DNA of 56,879 bases from Nostoc sp. S13. GTDB taxonomy: Bacteria > Cyanobacteriota > Cyanobacteriia > Cyanobacteriales > Nostocaceae. Below the pieces are notes generated by a model, which saw only the letters and a program-made list of their open reading frames with translations, searched no databases and was not told the DNA's origin. The stretch is from positions 1-56,879 of the forward strand of contig NZ_JAQYWQ010000035.1 of the NCBI RefSeq assembly GCF_029379315.1, given 5' to 3'. Of the stretch, positions 18,101 through 26,486 are shown piece after piece (position 1 is the stretch's first letter; every line of letters begins with the position of its first letter). The translations under genes and the position numbers were made by a program.

Positions 18101-18766
18101 GTAGACTTGGAAGAATTGCAAAAAGAATTGCGATCGCTTGCTAAACGTTTACAGGCAATGGAACCTGTGAATATGCTCGCGTTGGAAGAATACGAACGCA
18201 CTCAAAACCGCCTCCAGGAACTGACGCAAAAATTAGAGACACTACAAGGGGAACGCACCGAATTACTTTTGCGGATTGAGAATTTTACCACATTACGGCA
18301 ACTTGCCTTTAAAGAGGCGTTCGATGCTGTGAATGAAAACTTTCAATCGATTTTTGCGATTCTTTCAGACGGCGACGGCTATTTACAACTCGAAAATCCC
18401 GAAGATCCCTTTAGCAGTGGACTGAATTTAGTCGCGCACCCCAAAGGCAAACCCGTACAGCGCCTAGCTTCCATGTCTGGGGGAGAAAAATCACTCACCG
18501 CCTTGAGCTTTATCTTTGCCCTGCAACGCTACCGCCCATCGCCATTTTACGCCTTTGACGAAGTGGATATGTTTTTGGATGGGGCAAACGTAGAACGATT
18601 AGCTAGAATGATTAAGCAACAGTCACAACAAGCGCAATTTATAGTTGTGAGTTTGCGTCGTCCGATGATAGAATCAGCCGAACGCACAATTGGCGTTACT
18701 CAAGCACGAGGAGCTTACACTCAAGTTTTGGGGATTAAGTTACAATCATCCAATACATCTGTTTGA
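15107..18766 (+). CDS. smc: Chromosome segregation protein SMC
   Basis: A 1219-aa SMC ATPase that organises and segregates the chromosome. The N-terminal head has Walker A GPNGSGKSN (about residue 31). A long coiled coil (about 230-560) is followed by the hinge (about 570-700, with GLCGLVVQLG and GGRLGHIVVEDD), then the returning coiled coil, the C-terminal head with MSGGEKSLTALSF signature, and Walker B FYAFDEVDMFLDG. The start is MVHIKRVELTNFKSFGG. Three pieces of intergenic repeat DNA lie in frame in the head and coiled coils (listed separately), making it slightly longer than usual. The PRC-barrel gene follows by 58 bp. Confidence 0.95.
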   Translation: MVHIKRVELTNFKSFGGTTSVPLLPGCTVISGPNGSGKSNILDALLFCLGLSSSKGMRADRLPDLVNNTQTAKGRASIEASVTVTFDLSDEISSKDTKAQREEAEEAGEAWEAGEAGEAGEENPKSKIQNPKSGEWSVTRRLRVTHQGTYTSNYYINGEACTLTELHGELNNLRVYPEGYNVVLQGDVTSIISMNTRERREIIDELAGVAAFDRKIVQAKSTLDEVKEKEDSCRIIETELTAQRDRLSQDRAKAEKYQKLRTEFLAKQSWEAVLSWRSLQAQQEKLVSEIQSGDRNSSELTTQLTNLNSEIVQKTAELEQLNAHVKALGEEELLAVQSTLATQEAERKQLQRQLTELQTASQETAKRLAQTQQEIQKQRHSLEEIAETQIVETGFIASFQQQRDEAQQALQSSREAAAEIASASEAWVQQQTAFNRQIEALLQTLEPQRTEQAQLRERNHQLQQLIQEQTQLIERDEPLLAEKQAECSRVETEFNASSEPIQNLAQNLSATEQELQIQQETQKRLLSEQREKQRQLDKIEAQAQAQQEVQGTQASKVILQSGMPGLCGLVVQLGRVEPRHQLALEMAGGGRLGHIVVEDDGIAAAGIELLKQKRAGRATFLPLNKIHAPKFTQDATLRFANGFINYAVNLVDCDRRYKDVFSYVFGNTVIFANLEAARKNLGLYRIVTLDGELLETSGAMTGGSNTQRSALRFGNAEAAESDEAIAFRNRLVDIERVLERCTEAIATLSTRTKKLTQEVIEARQARREQQLQREQLQKDIKSLTAQLEGTRAQLAQNSEKLGTAQSRLEILERELPGQETQLQQLRHALAELEASQTPSEWQQIQATIKIQEQQLQQRETALREAEQRLKNLENQQQRLQEKIQEGETRITEYETQQISCRDAMNRVSTQITTIDNQITQTRANLSQMEQNLGEEKQKRDATEQEVRSHLLRQQQLQWEIQKLQETQEKRREELVALQSQLRDVGAELPNPLPEVPDQVDLEELQKELRSLAKRLQAMEPVNMLALEEYERTQNRLQELTQKLETLQGERTELLLRIENFTTLRQLAFKEAFDAVNENFQSIFAILSDGDGYLQLENPEDPFSSGLNLVAHPKGKPVQRLASMSGGEKSLTALSFIFALQRYRPSPFYAFDEVDMFLDGANVERLARMIKQQSQQAQFIVVSLRRPMIESAERTIGVTQARGAYTQVLGIKLQSSNTSV
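15384..15514 (+). repeat. Short tandem repeats inserted in frame in smc
   Basis: A run of 9-nt GAAGCAGGG-like units followed by four AAAATCC heptamers encodes residues about 93-136, a Glu/Ala/Gly-rich stretch then NPKSKIQNPKSG. Both repeat types normally lie between genes. Confidence 0.8.
16279..16300. repeat. 20-bp palindromic repeat inside smc (degenerate)
   Basis: AGACGGGATTCATCGCGTCT (16281-16300), preceded by TGTAG as in intergenic copies. It encodes ETGFIAS in the first coiled coil. One arm has a mismatch relative to the family palindrome. Confidence 0.7.
17804..17833. repeat. 20-bp palindromic repeat inside smc
   Basis: AGACGCGATGAATCGCGTCT (17809-17828) with the flanks TTGTAG and CCACA seen at intergenic copies. 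It encodes CRDAMNRVST in the second coiled coil. Confidence 0.8.
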
Positions 18767-18824
18767 GTTTTTGGTAATAATAGTGTATAGATAAACCGGA
18801 TTCGAGATCAGGACTCGGTATAGA

Positions 18825-19823
18825 ATGACCTCTGAACAGATAATTAGGCGTTCCGACATATTAAATACCCAGGTGATTACCCGCGACAACGGTAAGCGGC
18901 TAGGCATCATCAGTCAAGTCTGGGTTGATATTGATCAACGAGAGGTTGTGGCACTTGGTTTGCGAGACAGCCTGATCTCTATTTCGGGCATACCGCGCTA
19001 TATGTACCTCAACAACATCAACCAGATTGGTGATGTCATCCTGGTTGATAACGAAGATGTAATTGAAGATATTGAAGTTGAATCTCTCAGCAATCTGATT
19101 AGCTGGGAAGTAATTACAGAAACAGGGGAAGTATTAGGCAAAGTTCGGGGTTTCAAGTTCAACGCCGAAACCGGGAAGCTTAACTCCATAGTCATTGCTT
19201 CTTTAGGATTGCCGCAAATTCCCGATCAATTTCTGAGTACTTACGAGTTCTCAGTGGATGAAATTGTCAGCACAGGCCCCAATCGGTTGATTGTGTTTGA
19301 GGGAGCCGAAGAACGAGTAAACCAATTAACAGTCGGTTTACTAGAGCGTCTGGGTATCGGCAAAGCCCCGTGGGAGCGCGATGCAGAAGAAGAATACGGC
19401 GGCTATACTCCACCGCGTCAAGTTGCACCAGGCAATCAACTGCCTAGCGGAGTGCCATTGCAGCCACCCAGGCAAAAAGTTCGCGCCCCCGAACCCGTAG
19501 CGCGGGAAGAGGAATGGAATGAAGACTATGTGGAAGAAGAAAGGCCACAGCGTCAAGTAATGAAGGCACAGCAGTATGAATCTATTCAGTACGAAGAAGA
19601 CGAGGAAGAAGATAACTGGAGCGAGGCCACAGGCAGCGACAGATATCAACAACCGCAACCGCTAAAGTATGAAGCAAAGCCCTATAGCAAGCCATACGTT
19701 GATGAATACGATGATTATGACGACGTAGACGGCGATGCTTGGGAAGATGCGCCGAAGCCCGTGAATATTCCCAAGAAAGTCAAGGAAAGACAGCCAGAAT
19801 ACGAAGAAGAAGGCGGATATTAA
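18825..19823 (+). CDS. PRC-barrel domain protein with acidic tail
   Basis: A 332-aa protein. Two PRC-barrel beta domains lie at about residues 5-80 (VITRDNGKRLGIISQVWVDI) and 88-165 (WEVITETGEVLGKVRGFKF), followed by a disordered acidic, Tyr/Gln-rich tail ending EEEGGY. PRC barrels are small protein- or RNA-binding modules, and this two-domain form is common in cyanobacteria. It starts 58 bp after smc on the same strand with no terminator between, so co-transcription is likely. That hints at, but does not prove, a chromosome- or division-related role. Confidence 0.8.
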   Translation: MTSEQIIRRSDILNTQVITRDNGKRLGIISQVWVDIDQREVVALGLRDSLISISGIPRYMYLNNINQIGDVILVDNEDVIEDIEVESLSNLISWEVITETGEVLGKVRGFKFNAETGKLNSIVIASLGLPQIPDQFLSTYEFSVDEIVSTGPNRLIVFEGAEERVNQLTVGLLERLGIGKAPWERDAEEEYGGYTPPRQVAPGNQLPSGVPLQPPRQKVRAPEPVAREEEWNEDYVEEERPQRQVMKAQQYESIQYEEDEEEDNWSEATGSDRYQQPQPLKYEAKPYSKPYVDEYDDYDDVDGDAWEDAPKPVNIPKKVKERQPEYEEEGGY

Positions 19824-19826
19824 CTA

Positions 19827-19851
19827 ATTCGTAATTCGTAATTCGTAATTC
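19827..19851. repeat. Heptamer repeat (TAATTCG)x3
   Basis: Three tandem TAATTCG units occur just after the PRC-barrel stop codon. Confidence 0.8.
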
Positions 19852-19960
19852 AATTGGAAAATTAGGAAGTATTTTAAGATTAATTCAGCCTTTTCCTTAC
19901 TTAACAAGGAGAGGGCTAATTTTTTATGATAAGTGAGGGGTGGAAGGGTTATGGTTAAGG

Positions 19961-19989
19961 CAAGAGACGGCGATTTATCGCGTCTTTGC
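19961..19989. repeat. Palindromic repeat abutting the DUF433 fragment
   Basis: AGACGGCGATTTATCGCGTCT (19965-19985) is a member of the AGACGCGA-N4-TCGCGTCT family with one extra base. It touches the 3' end of the truncated DUF433 frame. Confidence 0.7.
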
Positions 19990-19991
19990 GA

Positions 19992-20192
19992 TTAGCGGCG
20001 TGTCATCAAAAAACTATGAAATTGTTCAGCAATTTCTTCTGGTGTTTTGCAGCGATAGATGTCCTCGTAAAGAATGCTCTCAATCCCAATGCGGGTTCCT
20101 TTGAGTCGGATGTCATCTGGTGCAAGCACGTTGAAATACTCTTCCAGTTTCATAAAGCAAGGCCCCTCAACTGAACATTCAACTTCAATCAT
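19992..20192 (-). pseudogene. Truncated DUF433 (antitoxin-like) fragment
   Basis: A 66-aa frame that reads as the N-terminal half of a DUF433 protein (PDDIRLKGTRIGIESILYED, then KTPEEIAEQFHS), but stops at LMTRR. The usual C-terminal part (a LTLEQVYAxILYYL-like helix) is missing. A palindromic repeat begins directly beyond the stop, suggesting the gene was cut by repeat insertion. DUF433 proteins are small winged-helix-like antitoxin components; no toxin gene is nearby. It could still be expressed as a short protein. Confidence 0.5.
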
Positions 20193-20290
20193 AAAAGAAC
20201 ACCGGGAAACTCTACGATGAACGCTAAAACAGTTTGTAACTAATTAGTTAACTGTTCAGAAACTCCCCAAAAGCTGCTAGCGTCAAACAA

Positions 20291-20322
20291 AGGAGAATAT
20301 CGTTGTGGACGTTACAGCTTGA
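20291..20322 (+). promoter_or_regulatory. Ribosome-binding site and five-codon frame overlapping the ABC exporter start
   Basis: AGGAGA at 20291-20296 is ideally spaced for GTG at 20305, but that frame ends after five codons at TGA 20320-20322. The TGA overlaps TTG 20319-20321, the best start for the ABC protein. Translational coupling is possible. Confidence 0.4.
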
Positions 20323-22043
20323 AAACCCGTTCTAATTACTGGCAACTGCTGCCTTATATCCGACTACAGTGGCAAACTATCACCAAGGGACTTGTTGGTA
20401 TCTTGGGATACGTACTGGCGACATTAGTGTTGATCAATCTCGCCGGGAAATTGGCAATTCCCTTTGCCCAAGGTAATGTAGTAGCGATCGCTCAAATAAC
20501 TGGCAGCTGTGCTTTAGTCTTTCTTGTTAGAGGCTTGTTTCAGTCTATACAAGATATGTACATGGCGAAAGCTGCTTTGAGAGTTGCTTTTCATCTCCGC
20601 CAACAAGTCTACGCCCATCTTCAAAAGCTAAATCTCAGCTATTTTGAAACGGCAAAAGCAGGTGATTTATCTTACCGCCTCACCGAAGATGTTGACCGCG
20701 TTGGCGAAGTGGTAAATAAAGGATTTCACGATTTTATCCCCTGCATTTTGCAGTTGCTGGCAATTCCGATTTACATGATTTACCTAAATTGGCAACTGAC
20801 ATTAGCAACGGTGATTGTTGCGCCGCTGATGGGTATTTTAGTCGGGTGGTTTGGTGAACGGTTACGCAAGTATTCCTTAAAAAGTCAAAATCGCGTGTCG
20901 GGTTTATCAGCCATCCTCGCGGAAGTTTTCAACGGTATTCGTTTGGTACAGGCTTTTGCTGCCGAAAATTACGAAATCGCCCGGTTTGGCCATGAAGCAG
21001 AACGCAGCCTCAAAGCAAAATACTCAGCCGAACGCCTGAAAGCGATTCAGATTCCGATCATCGGATTTCTGGAAGCCTTAAGTGGGTTATCGTTACTGAT
21101 TGTGGGAACGTGGCAAATTTCCCAAAATAACTTGACAGTGGCGAATTTTTTCAGTTACCTGGCGGCGGCGGCGCTGTTAATTGATCCCATTGGTCATACT
21201 ACTAACAACTACAACGAATTTAAGCAGGGTGAAGCATCTGTTGACCGCGTTTTTGAATTGATGGCAATTCAGCCAACAGTGATCGAAAAGACAAATGCGA
21301 TCGCTCTCCCCGCAGTCAAAGGCAAGGTAGAATATCGTCATATTTCCTTCGCCTATAAACCAGGTAAACCTGTCTTAAAAGATATCAGTTTATTGGTATC
21401 GCCAGGTGAAGCGATCGCTCTTGTGGGTGCTTCTGGTGCTGGTAAAACCACATTTGTGAATCTTCTCCCCCGTTTTTACGATCCCGAAGTTGGTCAAATC
21501 TTCATTGACGGTGTTGATATTCGGGATGTCAAGCTGCATAGTCTGCGACGACAAATTGGGATTGTTCCCCAAGAAACCATCATGTTTTCAGGGACAATTG
21601 CCCAAAATATCGCTTTTGGACAAGACGTTTTTGATATAAAAGCAGTTAAAGAAGCGGCAAAAATTGCTAATGCCCATCAGTTTATTAGCCAACTGCCAGA
21701 AGGTTATCAGACTTGGGTGGGTGAACGTGGGGTAAACTTATCTGGTGGACAAAGACAAAGAATTGCGATCGCTCGTGCTGTTCTGCTCAATCCCCAAATC
21801 TTGATTCTGGATGAGGCGACATCAGCCTTAGATTCCGAGTCGGAAGCACTGGTACAGGAAGCGCTGGAAAGATTGATGGAAAAACGGACAGTATTTATTA
21901 TTGCTCACCGTTTATCAACAGTTAGACGGTGCGATCGCATTTTAGTTCTCGAACAGGGTCAAATTGTCGAATCGGGAACCCATGAAGAATTGTTAGCCCT
22001 AGAGCGTCGCTATGCGCGGTCTTATGCCCAACAATTTAGTTAG
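20319..22043 (+). CDS. ABC exporter, fused permease and ATPase (MsbA-like)
   Basis: A 574-aa half-transporter: six membrane helices in residues about 20-300, then a nucleotide-binding domain with Walker A GASGAGKTT (about 370), LSGGQRQR signature (about 475), Walker B ILILDEATSALD and the H-loop IIAHRLST. It works as a homodimer in the plasma membrane and probably exports lipid or a hydrophobic compound, as MsbA relatives do. The substrate is unknown. The start appears to be TTG (MKTRSNYWQLLPYIRLQW), with no in-frame ATG/GTG close to the good ribosome-binding site. Confidence 0.88.
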   Translation: MKTRSNYWQLLPYIRLQWQTITKGLVGILGYVLATLVLINLAGKLAIPFAQGNVVAIAQITGSCALVFLVRGLFQSIQDMYMAKAALRVAFHLRQQVYAHLQKLNLSYFETAKAGDLSYRLTEDVDRVGEVVNKGFHDFIPCILQLLAIPIYMIYLNWQLTLATVIVAPLMGILVGWFGERLRKYSLKSQNRVSGLSAILAEVFNGIRLVQAFAAENYEIARFGHEAERSLKAKYSAERLKAIQIPIIGFLEALSGLSLLIVGTWQISQNNLTVANFFSYLAAAALLIDPIGHTTNNYNEFKQGEASVDRVFELMAIQPTVIEKTNAIALPAVKGKVEYRHISFAYKPGKPVLKDISLLVSPGEAIALVGASGAGKTTFVNLLPRFYDPEVGQIFIDGVDIRDVKLHSLRRQIGIVPQETIMFSGTIAQNIAFGQDVFDIKAVKEAAKIANAHQFISQLPEGYQTWVGERGVNLSGGQRQRIAIARAVLLNPQILILDEATSALDSESEALVQEALERLMEKRTVFIIAHRLSTVRRCDRILVLEQGQIVESGTHEELLALERRYARSYAQQFS

Positions 22044-22424
22044 AGGTAGGGGAAGTTCGAGGTTTTGAGACAACCGTAGGACTTACGCACACTCTACGAT
22101 TCTTGGCGTTCTTGGAGTCTTGGCGGTTCCATAAATTAAGCTTTTTAGGGTCAGCCCCACTCAAATCAACCGCTATCATGAACAAACTAATTTTGCTGCA
22201 ATTAACACTTCAAGCGAAGTTTTCATTTTCATGTAATAAATTTGCTTTAAACTTGTTATTTAATTACTAACATAAAGTTTCGTTTTCATTTTATATTTTT
22301 CATTAATGGTGATCCCATTTCTTTGTGAGGCTGCCTCGGGCAAACGCATCTAAATATTGACAATAAAGCAAGCAGAGGGGCAAAGGAAAAAAAGATTTTC
22401 GGTACAAGCCTTGCCCCTTGCTAA
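22044..22424. other. Intergenic between convergent genes
   Basis: Contains a GTAGGACTTACGCAC fragment common in cyanobacterial intergenic repeats (about 22075). No gene seen and no clear terminator hairpin found. Confidence 0.35.
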
Positions 22425-23882
22425 CTATCTCCTAGACTGAATTGCCTTGATTAACTCATAAAAAGGTTGCCAATTATCTTCCTGAGCAATTGGTTCCCAA
22501 ATAGATTCAATCAGAGGTCTTAATAACGCCGTTTTCGGATTATGAATAGTTAGAGTTTGCGTGATTAGATGGATGCGATCGCTATCAAAATCATTCAAAA
22601 TTTGATGGTATAGTATGCACCAATCATCAAAAATTGCTGACGCGCCCGGTACTGGTACAATATCGCAACCATTCATCACAAAAGCTGGTTCATCTCGCCA
22701 TTTAGATGAAAAAGTGCGAGCCATCTCATAAAAGAATTGGTGATAACCAACTTGGCTCACTTTCAAAAACTCAATCGTTAGATTCAAGAGTTCTTGAGCT
22801 TGTGGATGTACCAACTCCACAAAACCTAACTTTTTCAACATCAAAGAGCTGTATTCAGCTTGATAATATTCATCAAACCTAGTTAAACCAGCCTCCATTT
22901 CCCCTTTATCTATGATTGCTTTTAAAGGTTCCTGGAGTATTTCTAGATTCAACTGGCAAATACTTGGTTGATGACTGTAACAGTAGCGTCCAGAATAGTC
23001 AAAATATGCAGCTATAAAGTAAGGGTCATAAGTAGGGATAAATCCATAAGGGCCATAATCAAAACTCTCTCCGGTAATCGACATATTGTCAGTATTCAGA
23101 ACTCCATGACAAAAGCCAGCCGCCATCCACTGCGCTGCTAGTTCTGCAACCCGTTCAACTAATTGGGCGTAAAACAGGGCATATTTATCTTGTTCAGTAC
23201 TTAAGTCTCGATAATACTGCTCAATTACGTGGTCTAACAGCTTCTTAGTTAAATCTGGACGCTGGAAATAGTGCAGTCGCTCAAAAGTGCCAAACCGAAT
23301 ATGAGAACTGCTCATCCTGACCATCACAGACGAACGGGTAGGCGAAGGTTCATCGCCCCGCCAGAGGGGTAAACCTGTTTCAATCATGCTCAGACAGCGC
23401 GAAGTACGTACACCCAAGTAGTGCAGTGCTTCCGCAGCCAGAACTTCCCGCATTCCACCTTTGAGCGTCAGCATACCATCGCCACCACGGGAGTAGGGCG
23501 TCCTCCCAGAACCTTTTGTGCCAAAATCGTACAATTCGCCATCATTAGCGCGTACTTGCCCGTAGAGAAAGCCTCTACCATCACCCAACTGTCCGTTATA
23601 TTCACCAAATTGATAGCCGTGGTAACGCAGTGCTAACAAGGGTTTGCGCCCCTGGAATTTACCAAAAGCTGTGATAAAATCTTCGTCTTTGACTACTTGG
23701 GGGTCTAGACCGAAACGGGGTAATAGTTCATCGTTACGCCAACGCAGGAGGTGTTGGGGAAATTCCGCAGCTGCAACCTCATCGTAGTAGTCACCGCCTA
23801 GAGATTCTAAGGCGCTTTCGTAGTTGAGGGTGAGAAAAGGATTGCTAGAATTCTTGTAGTTTGGAGTTTCAGCCAGAGTCAT
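22425..23882 (-). CDS. selO: Protein adenylyltransferase SelO (YdiU/UPF0061)
   Basis: A 485-aa pseudokinase-fold enzyme that transfers AMP from ATP to protein Ser/Thr/Tyr residues. Family landmarks: [94 protein letters not shown] and [21 protein letters not shown] at 23882 ([16 protein letters not shown]) is preferred over TTG nine bases upstream. The length is typical of bacterial SelO without the C-terminal selenocysteine form. It is monocistronic; in other bacteria the family is tied to redox stress. Confidence 0.93.
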   Translation of the reverse strand: MTLAETPNYKNSSNPFLTLNYESALESLGGDYYDEVAAAEFPQHLLRWRNDELLPRFGLDPQVVKDEDFITAFGKFQGRKPLLALRYHGYQFGEYNGQLGDGRGFLYGQVRANDGELYDFGTKGSGRTPYSRGGDGMLTLKGGMREVLAAEALHYLGVRTSRCLSMIETGLPLWRGDEPSPTRSSVMVRMSSSHIRFGTFERLHYFQRPDLTKKLLDHVIEQYYRDLSTEQDKYALFYAQLVERVAELAAQWMAAGFCHGVLNTDNMSITGESFDYGPYGFIPTYDPYFIAAYFDYSGRYCYSHQPSICQLNLEILQEPLKAIIDKGEMEAGLTRFDEYYQAEYSSLMLKKLGFVELVHPQAQELLNLTIEFLKVSQVGYHQFFYEMARTFSSKWRDEPAFVMNGCDIVPVPGASAIFDDWCILYHQILNDFDSDRIHLITQTLTIHNPKTALLRPLIESIWEPIAQEDNWQPFYELIKAIQSRR

Positions 23883-24004
23883 TACGAGCAAAGCTTAATT
23901 CATTCTTCCCTTAATACTACCTCTGGCTTCAGCATCAGCATAGACGCAAAAAGCGACCCATATCTAAAATATGGCAGGGACACCATTAAAATCTGGAGCA
24001 GATA

Positions 24005-24682
24005 ATGAATAAAGTTTTACAATTAAAGAAAAAGTTGACTCAATTAGCTATTTTAGACGCGACATTTGAGGTTTTTGGCTCAGAAACACACCAATATCAA
24101 TTTAAACCTTGCTTGAGTAACAAAGATATTCAAGTGTTTGAATCCAGATATAATATTACACTAGCAAGTGAATATCGAAACTTTCTCTTAGAAGTTGGTA
24201 ATGGTGGTGCGGGCCCAGGATACGGCTTATCGGGACTGTCGGGAGTTGAAAATGAAGATATCATCCCAGAAAAATTATACCAAGAAAACTACGAAATCCT
24301 CTCTAAACCATTTCTTTTAACAGAAGCATGGAATGATTTAGATTTGATTGTCAAGAATAATACGGGTTTTATTGCCAACGGTGATGCTTACTTTGATGAT
24401 AAATTTATTCAAGGCAGTCTCACCATTACAAATTATGGTTGTGGAATTTATGCGATGTTAGTTATTACTGGGGAGCAGTCAGGAAAAATCTGGATAGATG
24501 ACCGTACTAATGATAATGGGATATATCCTGCTTCTTTGACTTTTTGTCATGCTTTCCATGACATTAATCCTGATGATTTTTATCCAGATAGGGATGAGGA
24601 GCAGCCTTTGAGTTTTTATGATTGGTATGAAGACTGGCTCAACCGAAGTTTGGAGCAAATTCGCCAGTCTTCCGAAACTTAA
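24005..24682 (+). CDS. SMI1/KNR4 (SUKH) family protein
   Basis: A 225-aa soluble protein with a SUKH-superfamily core: FESRYNITLASEYRNFLLEV, then GNGGAGPGYGLSGL, followed by ITNYGCGIYAMLVITGEQSG and a C-terminal FYDWYEDWLN motif. SUKH proteins often act as immunity proteins against polymorphic toxins, but many are stand-alone. No toxin or secretion gene is adjacent, so immunity is only one possibility. ATG 24005 follows an AT-rich leader with a GGAGC stretch upstream. It converges on the next gene with 25 bp between stops. Confidence 0.8.
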   Translation: MNKVLQLKKKLTQLAILDATFEVFGSETHQYQFKPCLSNKDIQVFESRYNITLASEYRNFLLEVGNGGAGPGYGLSGLSGVENEDIIPEKLYQENYEILSKPFLLTEAWNDLDLIVKNNTGFIANGDAYFDDKFIQGSLTITNYGCGIYAMLVITGEQSGKIWIDDRTNDNGIYPASLTFCHAFHDINPDDFYPDRDEEQPLSFYDWYEDWLNRSLEQIRQSSET

Positions 24683-24707
24683 CCGTAATTAAATAAAACT
24701 GAGTTTT

Positions 24708-25163
24708 TTATTTTGTAATTGGTTGTGATGTTGGTCGAGTAATTCCTACTGAGTTTGATGTTGGTTGTGATGTCTGTGAAGATAGAATTTTTTTCACTTG
24801 CAGCTTATAAGCTTGCAAAATTGATTGAATTTTTTTCTGTTGATCTTGATTCAGATCCAAAGATGTTAACACTGTTCTGACTCTCTGACGAGATTGCAGT
24901 GCTGCCTTAAACTTAGTAGTTTGGGACTGGTTTAATAGAGCCTCAATATCCTTATCTCTTTGCTGGCGAGCTATTTGGATTTGTAGGCGCTGTTGATTTG
25001 TGAGTTTAATTGGTTGGTGTGATGCAGAAATAGTCTGAGTTTTTAAGGCTGGTGTAGTGGGGGGATTTGGAACTGGTGTTGCCAAGGCAACTCCGTGTAA
25101 GATGCTAGCAAAAGCGAAGATAGTAGAAAAGACAGATAAACGCTTTATAGAATTAATGGACAT
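24708..25163 (-). CDS. Periplasmic Spy/CpxP-like small protein
   Basis: A 151-aa protein with a signal peptide (MSINSIKRLSVFSTIFAFAS to GVALA). The mature helical protein contains LTNQQRLQIQIARQQRDKDI and LDLNQDQQKKIQSILQAYK, resembling the LTxxQ helices of Spy/CpxP-type envelope chaperones, then a Ser/Thr/Pro tail. ATG at 25163 is chosen over 25184 because GAGGAG lies nine bases before it, within the longer frame. Function as a periplasmic chaperone or metal-stress protein is inferred from the motif only. Confidence 0.7.
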   Translation of the reverse strand: MSINSIKRLSVFSTIFAFASILHGVALATPVPNPPTTPALKTQTISASHQPIKLTNQQRLQIQIARQQRDKDIEALLNQSQTTKFKAALQSRQRVRTVLTSLDLNQDQQKKIQSILQAYKLQVKKILSSQTSQPTSNSVGITRPTSQPITK

Positions 25164-25613
25164 TTTGAAAAACTCCTCAATCATTTAATCAAATTGGACA
25201 CATCGGCTCAAGTAAACCTTGATAACTAAGCCGACTAGTGAACAAATATTACTATTGCATTTGCTTGTGGAGTTGTTGTGTATTTATGATGAATTTGCTA
25301 TGAATTTGGAGATATTGACAACTGATATCTCAAATTCATTCAAACTCAGATATTGTATCATTATTAATAGCTGTATACTGGGCAATGCTGACAAAGTAAA
25401 AATAAGGGTTTGAGCGAAAGTTAAGCATCGGCACAGAGAAATCAGAGTTTGAGAGATATTTTGCGTAAGTTCTAATAACTTACACATTTGGGGTGTTCCC
25501 CTCAATAAATTCCCTAAGTTGCGTTCAAAATAGCATTTATAAATAAGGAAATTCACAAGCACGGATAGTTGGCAAAGAAAAGAAATATTCTTGAAAATTA
25601 TACTCAGCTATAT
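25164..25613. other. Intergenic, no clear content
   Basis: Two short overlapping frames on opposite strands (25219-25562) have no ribosome-binding site or recognisable product. Nothing else is seen apart from the promoter region expected upstream of 25163. Confidence 0.3.
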
Positions 25614-26189
25614 TTAGAATTTAGGTGTTTGCCAATTAGGATTGATTAGACTTGTCATAATATGATCTTCCCATTGCCCATTAATTAATAGATAGTCTCT
25701 AGCATATCCTTCAATGACAAAACCGAGTCTTTTGAGTACATTGCCACTGCGCCGATTGTGAGGCATATAATTAGCCATGATCCGGTGAAAATTTAACTCT
25801 TGAAATACATATTCAGTTGCGGCTTTTAGCCCTTCTGTCATATATCCTTTACCTTGTTTCTTTTCAGCAAGGCTATATCCCACATAGCAAAAATGAGCGA
25901 CTCCTCGGACAAAATTACTAAAATTGACCGTTCCAATAATTACGGTGGGATTTTTTTTTGTAAAAATCAATAGTTTTAATGATTGCCCATTCAGAAATTC
26001 CAGAAAACTATTCTCTATCTGATACTGCCAATATTCTTCAGTGAAAAAACCATCAGCCCAAAGAGGGTAGAATGGAGTGAGATAAGTTTTATTATCAGTG
26101 AAGTATTTGAGAATTTGGGGTATATCTTCATGGATCGGCGCTCGTAATAATAGGCGATCGCTTGTAATTAGTGGCAGTTCTGATATCAT
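25614..26189 (-). CDS. GNAT acetyltransferase, RimJ/RimL-like
   Basis: A 191-aa protein with the GNAT fold of ribosomal-protein and spermidine-type N-acetyltransferases. The N-terminus has LITSDRLLLRAPIHEDIPQI. Motif A is the acetyl-CoA loop GYSLAEKKQGKGYMTEGL (Q/R-x-x-G-x-G/A form), followed by FHRIMANYMPHNRRSGNVLK and LGFVIEGYARDYLLINGQW. It transfers acetyl from acetyl-CoA to an amino group; the acceptor is unknown. It is monocistronic on the minus strand. Confidence 0.85.
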   Translation of the reverse strand: MISELPLITSDRLLLRAPIHEDIPQILKYFTDNKTYLTPFYPLWADGFFTEEYWQYQIENSFLEFLNGQSLKLLIFTKKNPTVIIGTVNFSNFVRGVAHFCYVGYSLAEKKQGKGYMTEGLKAATEYVFQELNFHRIMANYMPHNRRSGNVLKRLGFVIEGYARDYLLINGQWEDHIMTSLINPNWQTPKF

Positions 26190-26486
26190 AAATGACTTAA
26201 TCTACGGGATTTGTTCCTAGAACATTCTCGCTGATTCTGTAAATTCTCTCATACCTGCGGTTTAGCAGCAGTAAAGTGAGTATTTTTGCTTTTAATCTGC
26301 CATTCAACCAAAATCTTGATAAGCTGATGTCTAATATCTAGATCCCAAGGATTGAGAGCTAATGGGTGATAAAGCACAGTGCGCGGCATAACTTCGATAA
26401 AATCGCTTTGCCCAAACGCTGTACCGCAGGAGATTCAACCAAAAGACAGCTCAAGATTTAACCCAGTCTACAAGAAGGATAGTGAT
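26190..26486. other. Intergenic region before bioB
   Basis: The bioB frame stays open upstream to a GTG at 26379, but the added residues are not family-like. No riboswitch or BirA-type operator was recognised. Confidence 0.35.

Noticed and set aside
25219..25562. Short frames on both strands between the Spy-like and GNAT genes
   Set aside because: They overlap each other, lack ribosome-binding sites and have no recognisable content.
26379..26486. N-terminal extension of bioB from GTG 26379
   Set aside because: The extra 36 residues are not family-like, and a well-placed AAGGA site supports GTG 26487.
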